A stretch of DNA of 64,000 nt from Aliirhizobium wenxiniae (GCF_014201355.1 NZ_JACHEG010000002.1:186001-250000), one strand, 5' to 3'; shown: positions 8,274 to 18,796, counted from the first letter of the stretch. Translations and numbers: made by a program. Notes: generated by a model from the sequence alone, not told the origin.

Positions 8274-8612
8274 TCAGGCGACCGGAGCCGCAGACTTCTG
8301 CTTGGCCTTGCGGCTGGTATGAGACTTCAAGATCCGTTGCTTCAGGACATTGGAAGCCTTGAAGGTCATGACCCGGCGCGGAGAAATCGGCACTTCCTCA
8401 CCGGTTTTCGGGTTGCGTCCGATACGCTCGTTTTTCGAGCGGACCTGAAAGGTCGCGAAGGAGGAAAGCTTCACGACCTCGCCGCGAATGATCGCGTTGC
8501 AGATCTCATCGATTACCGTCTCTACGAGCTCCGCCGACTCAGTCCGGGAGAGCCCAACCTTGCGAAACACCGATTCCGCCAAGTCTGCACGCGTCACTGT
8601 CTTTCCGGCCAT
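8274..8612 (-). CDS. ihfA: Integration host factor subunit alpha
   Basis: The 112-residue protein is a HU/IHF-fold DNA-bending subunit. It starts [20 protein letters not shown], has the dimer helices up to about residue 50, and the DNA-contacting arm with [23 protein letters not shown] (about 62-86), including the prolines that intercalate at the kinks. The tail after residue 90 is Lys/Ala-rich and slightly longer than in E. coli IhfA. Pairing with IhfB (not in the window) makes the working heterodimer. It follows fabH on the same strand with a 118-nt gap. Confidence 0.95.
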   Translation of the reverse strand: MAGKTVTRADLAESVFRKVGLSRTESAELVETVIDEICNAIIRGEVVKLSSFATFQVRSKNERIGRNPKTGEEVPISPRRVMTFKASNVLKQRILKSHTSRKAKQKSAAPVA

Positions 8613-8730
8613 GATCCCCGCCCAGTTTGCAAATTGATCTCGTCAAAGCCACCCAAGACTATTTTGCTTGGCGATCAGGGTCAAGCACCTGTCGCCAATC
8701 AGTTATTTGTTCCGGAAGGCCGTGGTATTC

Positions 8731-9702
8731 CTACCAGCGAACGAGAACAGAACCCCAGGTAAATCCACCGCCCATCGCTTCGAGCATCACCAGGTCGCCC
8801 TTCTTTATCCTGCCGTCCGAAAGGGCCACTGAAAGTGCGAGCGGGATCGATGCCGCGGACGTGTTCCCATGAAGATCCACAGTCACGACCACCTTCTCGG
8901 GCGGAATGCCGAGCTTTTTGGCAGACGCATCAATGATACGGCGGTTGGCCTGGTGTGGGACAAGCCAGTCGATATCATCGGCTGTTGTGCCAGTAGCTTC
9001 GAACGCGCCTTCGATAACGTCCGTGATCATGCCGACAGCATGCTTGAAGACCTCGCGGCCTTCCATGCGCAGGTGGCCAACCGTTCCGGTAGAGGACGGG
9101 CCACCGTCGACATAGAGCTTTTCCTTGTGGGAGCCATCAGAGCGTAGCTTGGCAGTCAGGATGCCACGATCGCCCACGGTCCCCTCGCCTTCCTGGGCCT
9201 CGAGCACGAGTGCGCCCGCACCGTCGCCGAACAGAACGCAGGTAGTGCGGTCCTTCCAGTCGAGGATACGCGAGAAGGTCTCAGCGCCGATTACAAGTGC
9301 GCGGCGTGCCATGCCGCCGCGAATATGCAGATCGGCCGTTGCCATCGCATAGACAAAACCGGTGCAAACGGCCTGCATGTCGAATGCGTAGCCATGCTCC
9401 ATGCCGAGACGGCGCTGAATATCGACTGCGGTTGCCGGGAAAGTATTGTCCGGCGTAGAGGTCGCGACCAGAATGAGATCGATGTCGTCAGGCGTCAGAC
9501 CGGCGTTATCAAGCGCTGCGCGTGCGGCCTGTTCACCGAGCGAGGCCGTGGTTTCGCTTTCGCCGGCGATATAACGCTGCGTGATACCCGTGCGCTGGAC
9601 GATCCATTCGTCGGTCGTATCGACGATGTCTTCCAACTCACGATTGGTCACTACCCGTTTCGGGAGCGCTGCCCCATAACCACGAACTACTGATCGGATC
9701 AT
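8731..9702 (-). CDS. fabH: Beta-ketoacyl-ACP synthase III
   Basis: This enzyme starts fatty-acid synthesis by condensing acetyl-CoA with malonyl-ACP. I choose ATG 9702 (AGGA 11 nt upstream), giving 323 residues; a TTG two codons earlier is possible. Catalytic residues are visible: Cys113 in [12 protein letters not shown], His in [13 protein letters not shown] (about 250) and Asn in [14 protein letters not shown] (about 280). The C-terminus ends [13 protein letters not shown] as in other FabH proteins. It is 19 nt downstream of plsX, the usual plsX-fabH pair of lipid synthesis. Confidence 0.97.
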   Translation of the reverse strand: MIRSVVRGYGAALPKRVVTNRELEDIVDTTDEWIVQRTGITQRYIAGESETTASLGEQAARAALDNAGLTPDDIDLILVATSTPDNTFPATAVDIQRRLGMEHGYAFDMQAVCTGFVYAMATADLHIRGGMARRALVIGAETFSRILDWKDRTTCVLFGDGAGALVLEAQEGEGTVGDRGILTAKLRSDGSHKEKLYVDGGPSSTGTVGHLRMEGREVFKHAVGMITDVIEGAFEATGTTADDIDWLVPHQANRRIIDASAKKLGIPPEKVVVTVDLHGNTSAASIPLALSVALSDGRIKKGDLVMLEAMGGGFTWGSVLVRW

Positions 9703-9721
9703 TCTCAATCACATCCTGTCG

Positions 9722-10768
9722 TCATGCAGCTTCAGGACCAGCCGGAGGCTGATGCTTGGCATGATAAAGTGTCAAATCCTGCGCGATCTTCGCGTTCAGG
9801 TCGTTGCGCGCCATGTCATAAGCGACATCGATCGCTGCGGCAAAGCCATCGGCAGTAGTACCGCCATGGCTCTTGATAACAATGCCGTTCAGGCCAAGGA
9901 ATACGCCGCCATTGACCTTGTTCGGATCCATCTTCTCGCGCAGCCGGTCAAAGGCGGGTTTAGCCAAAAGATAGCCGATCTTGGCAAGGAATGTGCGGGA
10001 CATCGATTCGCGCAGCAACGTCGCGATCTGCTTGGCAGTGCCTTCAGCCGTCTTCAGCGCGATATTGCCGGTGAACCCTTCGGTAACGACAACGTCGACC
10101 GTACCCTTGCCGATATCGTTGCCTTCGACAAATCCGTGATAGGCGATCGTCGGAAGGTTAGCCTCGCGCAGTAACCGGCCGGCTTCCTTGACTTCTTCCT
10201 GCCCCTTCACCTCTTCAACGCCGACATTGAGAAGGCCAACCGTCGGGCGGTCGATCTCGAACAGGGCGCGCGCCATGGCGCCGCCCATCAGGGCGAAATC
10301 GAGAAGCTGCTGGCTGTCAGCGCCAATCGTGGCCCCAATATCCAAAACAATGCTTTCGCCTTTGAGGGTTGGCCAGATGCCGGCGATTGCCGGGCGCTCG
10401 ATATTGGCCATCGTCCTCAGACAGAACTTGGCCATAGCCATCAGAGCGCCGGTGTTTCCAGCAGAAATGCAGACATCCGCCTCTCCGAGTTTCACCGCCT
10501 CGATGGAGCGCCACATGGACGAAACGTAACGGCCCCGCCGCAGGGCTGCGCTCGGTTTTTCGTCCATGGTGACGGCGACTTCGCACTCGTGAAAAATAGA
10601 GCGGTCGCGCAGTTTCGGGTATTTGGCCAGCAACGGCTCGCATTCGGCCTTCAACCCATAGATGATGAAGGTCGCCTCGGGGTGCCGTTCGAGGGCCTTT
10701 GCAGTACCGGGTATGACAACCTCGGGACCGAAATCACCCCCCATGGCATCCACAGAAATTCTGATCAC
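9722..10768 (-). CDS. plsX: Phosphate acyltransferase PlsX
   Basis: PlsX makes acyl-phosphate from acyl-ACP and phosphate, the donor for PlsY in phospholipid synthesis; it is a peripheral membrane enzyme. The family start (M/V)[17 protein letters not shown] is matched at GTG 10768 with AAGGA upstream, giving 348 residues; a longer reading frame extends nine codons further. Typical motifs are [34 protein letters not shown] and the C-terminal [15 protein letters not shown]. It is followed directly by fabH. The preceding DUF177 gene is 146 nt upstream, the usual order in this group. Confidence 0.95.
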   Translation of the reverse strand: MIRISVDAMGGDFGPEVVIPGTAKALERHPEATFIIYGLKAECEPLLAKYPKLRDRSIFHECEVAVTMDEKPSAALRRGRYVSSMWRSIEAVKLGEADVCISAGNTGALMAMAKFCLRTMANIERPAIAGIWPTLKGESIVLDIGATIGADSQQLLDFALMGGAMARALFEIDRPTVGLLNVGVEEVKGQEEVKEAGRLLREANLPTIAYHGFVEGNDIGKGTVDVVVTEGFTGNIALKTAEGTAKQIATLLRESMSRTFLAKIGYLLAKPAFDRLREKMDPNKVNGGVFLGLNGIVIKSHGGTTADGFAAAIDVAYDMARNDLNAKIAQDLTLYHAKHQPPAGPEAA

Positions 10769-10914
10769 GCGTATCTGATCCTTATCTTCGACCAACCGGA
10801 CCTGCCGTTGAAAGCCGTCCGGCTGTCGTCGCCAGCATTCCGGCCATGCTCATGCTTGGCCCTGCCGGCGAAATCGTGGCCAAAATATAGTTTTCGCCGC
10901 CCCTTACAACAGGC

Positions 10915-11481
10915 CTAGTCTTTTTTCCAGTCCTTGAGGGCAGCGAACGGATTGGGCCGGTCATTCTTGCTGTCGGCAGTGCTCTCGATATGGTCGGAAA
11001 ATTCCACGCCCGATTTGCGCGGATAGGGATCGATCGCCAGCGCCGCGAACTCCGTGATCGCCTCGCCAATATCGATCGAATCTCCGGCAAACTCCTGCGG
11101 GAGATCCGGCCCGTCCGGATCGAGCACCATCTCGGCCGCGTCCTTGGCGACCACGCGGGCAAGTTTTGAACCCTCAGGCACAAATATCTGCTCGAAATCT
11201 TCATTGATGCGCGTTTCGACCGGCTCCAGCGTTACAACGCAGGCCTGGACAATCTCAGCCTCGACGCGGCCCTTGACGCGCACGCCGTCCTTCTTCCAGC
11301 GCGACAAATAGACTTCCGCCTGGAGCGACTTCACATCCAGCACCTGCCACATCTCGGCGAGGTCCTTGCGCTCGCGGTCATCGGCAGACACCTTGACTGT
11401 AACGGCATTGGCCGAAATGTTTCCGACTTTGACCGGATATGAAAATGGCGGCTTTCCCGCCGAATTGTTATCGTTCTTCAT
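10915..11481 (-). CDS. DUF177/YceD-family protein
   Basis: The 188-residue protein matches the DUF177 (YceD) family: an N-terminal PFSYPVKVGNIS segment, the central EAEIVQACVVTLEPVETRINEDFEQIFV core (about 78-105), and the acidic C-terminal IDIGEAITEFAALAIDPYPRKSG block. In E. coli YceD is linked to 23S rRNA accumulation, while plant relatives act in chloroplast 23S processing; a ribosome or lipid link has been proposed because of the usual neighbours rpmF-plsX-fabH. In place of the usual CxxC, the core has a single Cys. It follows the CBP3 gene by 19 nt. Confidence 0.85.
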   Translation of the reverse strand: MKNDNNSAGKPPFSYPVKVGNISANAVTVKVSADDRERKDLAEMWQVLDVKSLQAEVYLSRWKKDGVRVKGRVEAEIVQACVVTLEPVETRINEDFEQIFVPEGSKLARVVAKDAAEMVLDPDGPDLPQEFAGDSIDIGEAITEFAALAIDPYPRKSGVEFSDHIESTADSKNDRPNPFAALKDWKKD

Positions 11482-11500
11482 CTTTCCTCACTTTCCCGTT

Positions 11501-12040
11501 TCAGCCGTCCAAGGGCTGCGGGATAACCGCGTTGCCGCGGGCGATATCGTCTTCCGGCGTTGCAGCGAGATGCCGCTCCGCCTCGGCCATCCATGCTGCC
11601 AGCCGCGCCATATCGGGCGCAGACTGGTTTTCCGGATATATGTTGCGGGCAAGCCCTTTCGCCAACTCTTCAAGATCGCCTGCGTCGAGCGCCTTGGCAT
11701 AGGTCTCAAGCCGCCCATAAAACATGCCGGCGAGTTTCTTCATGCGTTTGGGAACGCCCTGATCACCGATCCCGAGCTCGCGGATCGAATGATCGAGATC
11801 CTGGAAAAACGCATCCACAATTTCCTGCGCCAGTTCCTGCCCGCTGGTCGGAGACTTCGCAGTCCGGCGAAAAAACAGGATCATTGTGATCGAGAGCATT
11901 TCGTAGCGGCCCATGACCGTGTCGGGCACGCCAAGGTCCGTGTAGAACATCGGCACGCGGGCAGCCGAGGTCAGAGCCGCATATTGCCGGTCGACAATGG
12001 CCCGATTGTGTTTTTTCTTTTTGAACAGCCCGAAGATCAT
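11501..12040 (-). CDS. Ubiquinol-cytochrome c chaperone (CBP3 family)
   Basis: I start this protein at ATG 12040 (GGGAG 8 nt upstream), giving 179 residues beginning MIFGLFKKKKHNRAIVDRQY. The family segment DLGVPDTVMGRYEMLSITMILFFRR (about 40-65), FFQDLDHSIRELGIGDQGVPKRMKKLAGMFYGR and the C-terminal LARLAAWMAEAERHL identify a CBP3/UQCC1-type assembly factor for cytochrome b of the bc1 complex. Bacterial members are common in alphaproteobacteria and presumed to have the same role. It is divergent from bamE with a 225-nt gap and forms a leftward pair with the DUF177 gene. Confidence 0.88.
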   Translation of the reverse strand: MIFGLFKKKKHNRAIVDRQYAALTSAARVPMFYTDLGVPDTVMGRYEMLSITMILFFRRTAKSPTSGQELAQEIVDAFFQDLDHSIRELGIGDQGVPKRMKKLAGMFYGRLETYAKALDAGDLEELAKGLARNIYPENQSAPDMARLAAWMAEAERHLAATPEDDIARGNAVIPQPLDG

Positions 12041-12265
12041 CGATAACTCCCGCGAATGTCCGGGCCTAATGTTGCATGGAGACGAAAGCTGGTTTACCGA
12101 AGCAGGCGCGAATTGCAATGCCGTTCGGCCGGGGCCGCAGACGGGATGCGTTCGATCCGGAAAAGGTTTGGCATTGCAGGGTTCTCTTCCCCGGAATAGC
12201 CACAATGGTGATGAACAGCAGAAGTCCGGTCTCAAGCGCCGGTCTCGTTTACCTGGGGGATCCCG

Positions 12266-12775
12266 TTGAAGAAGCGGACTGTCGAGTACGGTATGAATTT
12301 TCTGAATAAAACCGCCATCAGCCTTGTGCTTGTCGCTTCTGTCACCGCCGCTGGCTGCACGTCGATGAATATCGGCGACACCATGTATAACGGCTATGTG
12401 ATCGACCAGAAGTCGCTTGCCCTTATCCCCGAAGGTTCGAGCCGCGAACAGGTGCTGCTGACGATGGGCACGCCATCGACAACGGCGACCTTCGATTCGG
12501 AAGTGCTCTATTACATTTCCCAGAGGCGCGAGCGCGCCGCCGCCTTCATGAAGCCGAAGCTGGTCGAGCAGTCTGTGCTCGCTATCTATCTCAACAAGGA
12601 CGGCGTCGTCGCCCGCAAGGCGAACTACACGCTTCAGGACGGTAAGGTATTCGACACGATCTCGCGCACCACGCCGACCGGCGGTCGCGACCTGACCTTC
12701 CTGCAGCAGATTCTCTCGAGCGGCTCTGGCCCCGGTGCAGGTGCGGCAGCCATGCGCAGCCTGCTTAAAAACTAA
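12266..12775 (+). CDS. bamE: Outer-membrane assembly lipoprotein BamE (SmpA/OmlA)
   Basis: The lipoprotein is a small subunit of the BAM complex that inserts beta-barrel proteins in the outer membrane. The lipobox is VTAAGC, with Cys at residue 31 from a TTG start at 12266 that has CTGGGGGAT just upstream; ATG 12293 is the alternative start. The SmpA/OmlA domain spans about residues 40-115 (VIDQKSLALIPEGSSREQVLLTMGTPS, then FDSEVLYYISQRRER). A Gly/Ser-rich tail ends the 169-residue protein. It is convergent with hppA, separated by a long perfect hairpin. Confidence 0.9.
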   Translation: MKKRTVEYGMNFLNKTAISLVLVASVTAAGCTSMNIGDTMYNGYVIDQKSLALIPEGSSREQVLLTMGTPSTTATFDSEVLYYISQRRERAAAFMKPKLVEQSVLAIYLNKDGVVARKANYTLQDGKVFDTISRTTPTGGRDLTFLQQILSSGSGPGAGAAAMRSLLKN

Positions 12776-12780
12776 AAAAG

Positions 12781-12838
12781 CTCATCTGATGCAAAGAAGC
12801 CCGCGGATCGCTCCGCGGGCTTCTTTGCATCAGATGAG
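12781..12838. terminator. 27-bp perfect hairpin shared by bamE and hppA
   Basis: Two 27-nt arms (12781-12807 and 12812-12838) are exact reverse complements around the loop TCGC. The inner 9 bp are GCCCGCGGA / TCCGCGGGC, followed by a T-rich stretch on each strand. It sits 6 nt after the bamE stop and 12 nt beyond the hppA stop, so it can end both convergent transcripts. Confidence 0.85.
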
Positions 12839-12850
12839 GTGGCAGGCAGT

Positions 12851-14992
12851 TCATCCCGCGAGGATCGCCAGCAGCAGCAGGGCCACGATATTGGTGATCT
12901 TAATCGCCGGGTTCACAGCCGGGCCTGCCGTATCCTTGTAGGGATCACCAACAGTATCGCCCGTGACCGAAGCCTTGTGGGCGTCGGAACCTTTCAGGTG
13001 GCGCTGACCATCCTTGTCGACGAAACCGTCCTCGAAGCTCTTCTTGGCGTTGTCCCACGCACCGCCGCCCGATGTCATCGAGATGGCGACGAAGAGACCA
13101 TTGACGATCACGCCGAGAAGCGAGGCTCCGAGCGCTGCAAAAGCCGAGGCCTTGTCGCCGCCGGAGATCAGAAGAACCCCGAAATAGACCACGATGGGGG
13201 CCAGGACCGGCAGCAGCGACGGAATGATCATCTCGCGGATAGCCGCACGCGTGAGGATATCGACTGCACGACCGTAATCCGGCCGATCGGTGCCCTGCAT
13301 GATGCCCGGCTTGTCGCGGAATTGGCGACGAACCTCCTCGACGATAGAGCCGGCCGCCTTGCCCACGGCGGTCATGGCAATGCCACCGAAGAGATAGGGA
13401 ATGAGGCCGCCGAAGATCAGACCTGCGACAACATAGGGGTTCGCAAGGCTGAACGAGATCGCCCCGACCCCTTCGAAGTAAGGATATTGCTGCGGATTGG
13501 CGGCAAAATACTGCAGGTCGTTGGAATAGGCGGCGAACAATACGAGTGCACCAAGACCGGCGGAACCGATGGCGTAGCCCTTGGTGACCGCCTTGGTCGT
13601 ATTGCCAACGGCATCGAGCGCATCGGTCGACTTGCGCACTTCCGGCGGCAGATGAGACATCTCGGCGATACCGCCGGCATTGTCGGTGACCGGGCCGAAG
13701 GCGTCGAGCGCGACGATCATGCCGGCAAGGCCGAGCATGGCGGTCACGGCAATACCCGTGCCGAAGAGACCACCCAACTGATAGGTGGCAATGATGCCGC
13801 CGACGATGACGATTGCCGGAAGCGCCGTCGATTCGAGCGAAACGGCAAGCCCCTGGATAACGTTGGTGCCGTGACCGGTGACCGAAGCCTGGGCAATCGA
13901 ATTGACCGGGCGTTTGTTGGTGCCTGTGTAATATTCGGTGATGACGACGATCAGCGCAGTGACGACAAGGCCGACAAGACCGCAGACGAAGAGGCTGGTG
14001 CCGGTAATTTCCTTGCCGGCGACGGTGCCGATCACACCCCAACCGACCGTCATCGACGTGGCGACTGCGAGACCAAGGATGGAAAGCACGCCGGTTGCGA
14101 TCAGGCCCTTGTAGAGAGCCCCCATGATCGAGCCGTTGCTGCCGAGCTTGACGAAGAAGGTACCGATGATCGACGTGACGATGCAGACGCCGCAGATCGC
14201 CAGCGGATAGAGCATTGCCGATTCGAGCACCGGAGCGCCGGCAAAGAAGATTGCCGCAAGCACCATGGTTGCAACCACGGAGACCGCATAGGTTTCGAAC
14301 AGGTCAGCTGCCATGCCGGCGCAATCGCCTACATTGTCGCCGACGTTATCGGCAATCGTTGCCGGGTTGCGCGGGTCGTCTTCGGGAATGCCGGCCTCTA
14401 CCTTGCCGACGAGGTCCCCACCGACATCCGCACCCTTGGTGAAGATGCCACCGCCGAGACGAGCGAAGATCGAGATAAGCGAAGCGCCGAAGCCGAGCGC
14501 GACTAGCGCGTCGATGACCTCACGCGAGCTGCTTGCATGCCCGAGACCGGAGGTCAGCACCCAGTAGTAGATCGACACACCGAGAAGTGCGAGACCGGCA
14601 ACCAGCATGCCGGTGATTGCACCCGACTTGAAGGCGATATCAAGCCCCGCAGCAAGGCTATGGGAAGACGCCTGCGCCGTGCGGACATTGGCCCGGACAG
14701 AAACATGCATGCCAATAAAACCTGCAGCGCCGGACAGAACCGCGCCGATTATAAAGCCCAAGGCAGCCGTGCCGGACAGAAGCAGCCATGCAAGAATGGC
14801 AACGACAACGCCTACGGCGGCAATCGTCATATACTGGCGTGTCAGGTAGGCTTGAGCCCCCTCACGAATGTAGCCGGCAATTTCCTGCATGCGTTCATTG
14901 CCCTGGTCGGCGGCAAGTACGGAACGCGTCGCCCACACGGCATAGATGATCGACAGCAGACCGCAGACGATCACACCCAAAATGACTGTCAT
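12851..14992 (-). CDS. hppA: Membrane-bound H+-translocating pyrophosphatase, K+-independent type
   Basis: The 713-residue enzyme couples PPi hydrolysis to proton pumping across the membrane, with about 16 helices. I start at ATG 14992, preceded by GGGAGAGGA; a longer frame upstream is not needed. Substrate-site motifs include [22 protein letters not shown] and [19 protein letters not shown] (about 190-235), and [10 protein letters not shown]. The motif [10 protein letters not shown] carries Lys where K+-dependent enzymes have Ala, which predicts activity without K+. Photosynthetic and rhizobial alphaproteobacteria have the same type. A CTTGAC hexamer around 15124 on the minus strand may be part of its promoter. 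Confidence 0.96.
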   Translation of the reverse strand: MTVILGVIVCGLLSIIYAVWATRSVLAADQGNERMQEIAGYIREGAQAYLTRQYMTIAAVGVVVAILAWLLLSGTAALGFIIGAVLSGAAGFIGMHVSVRANVRTAQASSHSLAAGLDIAFKSGAITGMLVAGLALLGVSIYYWVLTSGLGHASSSREVIDALVALGFGASLISIFARLGGGIFTKGADVGGDLVGKVEAGIPEDDPRNPATIADNVGDNVGDCAGMAADLFETYAVSVVATMVLAAIFFAGAPVLESAMLYPLAICGVCIVTSIIGTFFVKLGSNGSIMGALYKGLIATGVLSILGLAVATSMTVGWGVIGTVAGKEITGTSLFVCGLVGLVVTALIVVITEYYTGTNKRPVNSIAQASVTGHGTNVIQGLAVSLESTALPAIVIVGGIIATYQLGGLFGTGIAVTAMLGLAGMIVALDAFGPVTDNAGGIAEMSHLPPEVRKSTDALDAVGNTTKAVTKGYAIGSAGLGALVLFAAYSNDLQYFAANPQQYPYFEGVGAISFSLANPYVVAGLIFGGLIPYLFGGIAMTAVGKAAGSIVEEVRRQFRDKPGIMQGTDRPDYGRAVDILTRAAIREMIIPSLLPVLAPIVVYFGVLLISGGDKASAFAALGASLLGVIVNGLFVAISMTSGGGAWDNAKKSFEDGFVDKDGQRHLKGSDAHKASVTGDTVGDPYKDTAGPAVNPAIKITNIVALLLLAILAG

Positions 14993-15180
14993 ACTATTTT
15001 CCTCTCCCTGATCGCCGGGACGAAAAATCCCGGCTGCGCATTTCCCTGCGGATGCTCTCCCCTCCCAAGGAAGCGTTTCCGCCATGCGAAGCGAGATTGC
15101 GGTGGAGATGAAATGACGTCAAGCCCCGCCCGGGCAAGGGCTCAAATGGACGCAGGTTGTAATATGAGTTAATACTCGCC

Positions 15181-16404
15181 TTACAACGACTTCGCCGACG
15201 AACGCCTGAACAGCAGGGCCGCGATCAACAGCAGGCAGATCACGGCAACCGGCCAGATGACCATGTTGATGAAGGACCAACCCCAGGTGACGAACACCTT
15301 GCCGGAGGAGAAGGAGGACAGCGCCACCGTGCCGAACAGCACGATATCGTGAAAACCCTGAACCTTGTCGGCTTCATGCGGCCGATAGCTGGATGCGACG
15401 ATTGCGGTCGACCCGATAAAGCCGAAATTCCAGCCGATGCCGAGCAGGACGAGTGCGCCCCAGAAATTCCACAGCTCGATGCCGAGATGCGCGACGACGG
15501 CACACGCCATCATCACGAAAATGCCGATTGCAACGACCTTCTCCGCACCGAACCGGGAGATAAGCGAGCCGGTGATGAAGCTCGGCCCGAACATGGCGAG
15601 CACATGCCACTGGATACCCAAAGTCGCCATTTCAGGCGGGAAACCGCAACCGATCACCATGGCAAGCGGCGCTCCGGTCATGACGAAGGTCATCAGTGCA
15701 TAGATGCAGATGCCGCAGATCATGCCGGTGAGAAAGCGCTGCGTCAGCACGATCTCTTTCAGAGGTCGTGCCGGCTCCAAGCTCTGGGTGGCCGTCTTCG
15801 TCTGCGGAAGCTTGAGGAAGGAGAATATGCCGATCCCCGCCAGGCAAATCGGAATGAGCGCGATGAAAGCTCCCGCAAAAGTCACCGGGGCAAACAGGTC
15901 CTTTGCCCAGATGACGATCTGCGGACCTAAAATCGCCGAGACGATGCCCGCACCGAGGATCCAGGAGATTGCCTTGGGCTTGTAGGAGGACGGCGAAGCG
16001 TCTGCGGCGGCGAAACGGATTTTTTGGGTAAAGCCGGAGGACGTGCCGATGAACAGAAGCGCCAGGGCGAAGAGCCAGAAGCTCTCGCGAAAAAGTGCGA
16101 TCGCGGCGAAAGCACCGCCGGCAGCCCCGATCAGGCAACCGGCCATGAAGGCTTCACGGCGACCGAGAAAACGCGACAGAATGGCGATGACGACTGCACC
16201 GCAGGCCGTTCCGACATTGAAGGCGGTGATGGGGGCTGTGGCGAGCGATTTGTCGTCGCCGAGCAACTGATATCCGGCAAGCGAGCCGATGGCGATCGAC
16301 AGAGGCGCTGCCGAACCGAGGATCGCCTGGCTAGTGGCAAGCAATGTGACATTGCGGCGGGCGGCGCGCACTTGCGTCTGAAGACCGTCCACCACGCCAT
16401 CCAT
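15181..16404 (-). CDS. MFS transporter
   Basis: The 407-residue protein has about twelve hydrophobic segments of the major facilitator superfamily. The first half contains the loop FLGRREAFMAGCLIGAAGG (motif-A-like, residues 73-91), the central cytoplasmic loop KLPQTKTATQSLEPARPL separates the halves, and the second half has GSLISRFGAEKVVAIG. No close subfamily is recognised; substrate unknown. It lies 14 nt after nusB on the same strand, so it is likely the third gene of a ribH-nusB-MFS unit. Because of this position, export of a riboflavin-pathway compound is a possibility but rests on position alone. Confidence 0.85.
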   Translation of the reverse strand: MDGVVDGLQTQVRAARRNVTLLATSQAILGSAAPLSIAIGSLAGYQLLGDDKSLATAPITAFNVGTACGAVVIAILSRFLGRREAFMAGCLIGAAGGAFAAIALFRESFWLFALALLFIGTSSGFTQKIRFAAADASPSSYKPKAISWILGAGIVSAILGPQIVIWAKDLFAPVTFAGAFIALIPICLAGIGIFSFLKLPQTKTATQSLEPARPLKEIVLTQRFLTGMICGICIYALMTFVMTGAPLAMVIGCGFPPEMATLGIQWHVLAMFGPSFITGSLISRFGAEKVVAIGIFVMMACAVVAHLGIELWNFWGALVLLGIGWNFGFIGSTAIVASSYRPHEADKVQGFHDIVLFGTVALSSFSSGKVFVTWGWSFINMVIWPVAVICLLLIAALLFRRSSAKSL

Positions 16405-16418
16405 TTTCTGCCCGCCTG

Positions 16419-16892
16419 TTATTTCTTGTCGCTACGGACCTGTTTGGCGATACGGTCGAGAACCGCATTGACGATGCGCGGCTCGTCTTCCTCAAAGAAG
16501 GCGCGTGCGATCTCGACATATTCGGTGACGATGACCGGAACCGGAACGTCCTTGCGCTCGAGGATTTCAAATGTGCCGGCGCGCAGGATGGCGCGGAGCG
16601 TCGAATCGAGACGCGAGAGCGGCCAGTCTTCCTGCAGCGAGGAGCGAACGATCGGGTCGATCTTGGTCTGGTCGCGTACGACGCCCGAAACGATCGAGCG
16701 GAACCAGGACGGGTCGGCCTTCAGATAGGTGTCGCCGTCGAGTTCCTGGCCGAGGCGATGGGCCTCATACTCGGCCACGACCTCAAGCACGCCTGTGCCG
16801 CCGATATCCATCTGGTAAAGCGCCTGCACGGCTGCGAGGCGGGCTGCACCGCGCTGGTTGACCGGTTTGACCTGTTTTTCTTCGTTAGACAT
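16419..16892 (-). CDS. nusB: Transcription antitermination factor NusB
   Basis: The 157-residue all-helical RNA-binding protein pairs with NusE (ribosomal protein S10) at boxA sites of rRNA operons. Recognisable stretches are [21 protein letters not shown] (14-34), [20 protein letters not shown] and [29 protein letters not shown]. The start overlaps the ribH stop by one base, a conserved alphaproteobacterial arrangement that couples their translation. Confidence 0.96.
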   Translation of the reverse strand: MSNEEKQVKPVNQRGAARLAAVQALYQMDIGGTGVLEVVAEYEAHRLGQELDGDTYLKADPSWFRSIVSGVVRDQTKIDPIVRSSLQEDWPLSRLDSTLRAILRAGTFEILERKDVPVPVIVTEYVEIARAFFEEDEPRIVNAVLDRIAKQVRSDKK

Positions 16893-17353
16893 CAGCGTGC
16901 ACCGTTCAGCTTTTCGCGCACGGCAATCATGGTCAGCGTCGCACGGGCTGCAAAGCCGCCCTTGTCCTTGTCCGAGCGGCGCGCGCGCGCCCAGGCCTGA
17001 TCGTCGTTCTCAACGGTCATGATGCCGTTGCCGATCGCAAGCGATTCCGACACAGCAAGATCCATCAATGCGCGCGAGGATTCGTTGGAAACGATATCGA
17101 AGTGATAGGTCTCGCCGCGGATGACCATGCCGAGGGCGACGAAACCGTCATATTCGGTGCCGCCATTTTCGGAAGCGTCGAGCGCCATGGCGATCGTCGG
17201 CGGAATTTCCAGCGCACCGGGAACGGTAATCACGTCAAAGGTCGCTCCCGCCTCCTTGAGCGCCGAGGTTGCACCGTCGAGCAGGGCATCAGCCATATCA
17301 TCATAGAAGCGAGCCTCTACGATCAGGATGTGTGGAGCGGTTTCGAGCGACAT
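16892..17353 (-). CDS. ribH: 6,7-dimethyl-8-ribityllumazine synthase
   Basis: This enzyme condenses 5-amino-6-ribitylaminouracil with 3,4-dihydroxy-2-butanone 4-phosphate, the step before riboflavin. The 153-residue protein has [20 protein letters not shown] at the N-terminus (Phe-like substrate contact), TVPGALEIP around residue 43, and the catalytic segment [17 protein letters not shown] with His at about 83-86. It opens the ribH-nusB unit. No FMN riboswitch structure is evident in the 288 nt upstream. Rhizobia often carry a second lumazine synthase elsewhere, so the paralogue type is not assigned. Confidence 0.95.
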   Translation of the reverse strand: MSLETAPHILIVEARFYDDMADALLDGATSALKEAGATFDVITVPGALEIPPTIAMALDASENGGTEYDGFVALGMVIRGETYHFDIVSNESSRALMDLAVSESLAIGNGIMTVENDDQAWARARRSDKDKGGFAARATLTMIAVREKLNGAR

Positions 17354-17641
17354 GGATCACCTTAAGATACGTGTATTCGGTCCGGCAAGTGGCGGACTTC
17401 TAGCATGGGCGCGGTCAAAACACGCCCGGAGGCACTTGGCAAGCGATTTTGCGGGAACGAGGCCTGCATGCCGGGAATAGGATCGTCTCAAGACGCTCCA
17501 CAATACTTTATCAATCCCGGTCCGGATCATCTCCATAGCCAGTAATTAATTATCTGTTAAACTACAGAAACAAAGCGTATCACTCTTGCCACCTTCGTTT
17601 TATTAGACATCTATTATTCGACGCATAGATGCAGGTGAATA

Positions 17642-18796
17642 ATGGACAAGCACCGTTTCCAGATGGATGAGATGGACGACCTGCTGCTGAAGATATCGAT
17701 GGCCCGCGGTCTGGAAGAGATCATGACCGTGGTCAGGCAATCCGCGCGCCGACTGATCGGCGCCGATGGTCTCGCCTTCATCCTGCGTGACAAGAATGAA
17801 TGCTATTATGTCGACGAAGACGCCATCCAGCCGCTGTGGAAAGGACAACGTTTCCCTATGGAGGCCTGCATTTCCGGCTGGGCGATGCAGCATTCGCAAG
17901 TGGTCGTCATAGATGACATCACCAAGGACCCGCGTATTCCGCAGGATGCCTACCGCCCGACTTTTGTCAAAAGCCTCGCCATGGTGCCATTGCGACCCGA
18001 CGATCCGCTTGGCGCGATTGGAGCCTACTGGTCAACCGTCGGCACGCCGTCGGACGACAGCGTCTACAGCTTGCAGCGTATTGCCAATACGGCGGCGGTG
18101 GCGATGGCCAATGTGGCACTGACCAATTCACTTGCCGAAGCGCGCGACGAAGCGGCACGCGCCCGCGATGCGATGATCCTCGCCATGGCATCACTTGCCG
18201 AAACACGCGACCACGAGACGGGCGACCATATCCGTCGCACGCAACATTATGTGCGCGTGCTTGCCGAGGCGCTCAACCGGCGCGAACCGGAAACGACGGG
18301 ACTCGATGAAGAATTCGTCGACTTGCTCTACAAGTCGGCTCCGCTTCACGATATCGGCAAGGTCGGTATTCCTGACCGCATCCTGCAGAAGCCGGGCCGG
18401 CTCGACCGGGCGGAATACGACATCATGAAGACCCATGCCGATCTCGGCCGCACGGCGATCGCCACAGCCGAGCGTTATATCGGCTCGAGCAACCCGTTTC
18501 TCAGCCTCGCCAAGGAAATCGCCCATTGCCATCATGAAAAATGGGATGGAACCGGTTATCCGCGCGGGCTGAAGGGAGAAGACATTCCGCTTGCAGGCCG
18601 GATAATGGCTGTCGCGGACGTCTATGATGCGCTGGTGTCAGAACGGGTCTACAAACCCGCGATGAGCCACAACGATGCCGTTACCATCATCACCGGCGAA
18701 AGCGGCAAGCATTTCGATCCGGCCGTTGTTGCGGCATTCGGCGATGTTGCCCCGCAGTTTGCGGAAATCCATCGCCAGTTCTCACAACCGATTTGA
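17642..18796 (+). CDS. GAF-HD-GYP protein, probable c-di-GMP phosphodiesterase
   Basis: The 384-residue cytoplasmic protein has an N-terminal GAF-like sensor (about 10-160, with ISGWAMQHSQVVVIDDITKDPRI), a short coiled linker (SLAEARDEAARARDAMI) and a C-terminal HD-GYP domain (about 185-375). The domain shows HDIGKVGIPDRILQKPGRL, the HHEKWDGTGYPRGLKGEDIPL signature with the GYP triplet, and the ADVYDALVSERVYK helix, so the metal and c-di-GMP sites look complete. It is expected to degrade c-di-GMP in response to a GAF ligand. The gene is alone on the plus strand between two leftward riboflavin units, with its own start region (ATAG then ATG 17642). Confidence 0.9.
   Translation: MDKHRFQMDEMDDLLLKISMARGLEEIMTVVRQSARRLIGADGLAFILRDKNECYYVDEDAIQPLWKGQRFPMEACISGWAMQHSQVVVIDDITKDPRIPQDAYRPTFVKSLAMVPLRPDDPLGAIGAYWSTVGTPSDDSVYSLQRIANTAAVAMANVALTNSLAEARDEAARARDAMILAMASLAETRDHETGDHIRRTQHYVRVLAEALNRREPETTGLDEEFVDLLYKSAPLHDIGKVGIPDRILQKPGRLDRAEYDIMKTHADLGRTAIATAERYIGSSNPFLSLAKEIAHCHHEKWDGTGYPRGLKGEDIPLAGRIMAVADVYDALVSERVYKPAMSHNDAVTIITGESGKHFDPAVVAAFGDVAPQFAEIHRQFSQPI

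Noticed and set aside
17354..17641. FMN riboswitch upstream of ribH or a control RNA before the HD-GYP gene
   Set aside because: I see no FMN-type conserved blocks or multi-stem fold in this stretch.
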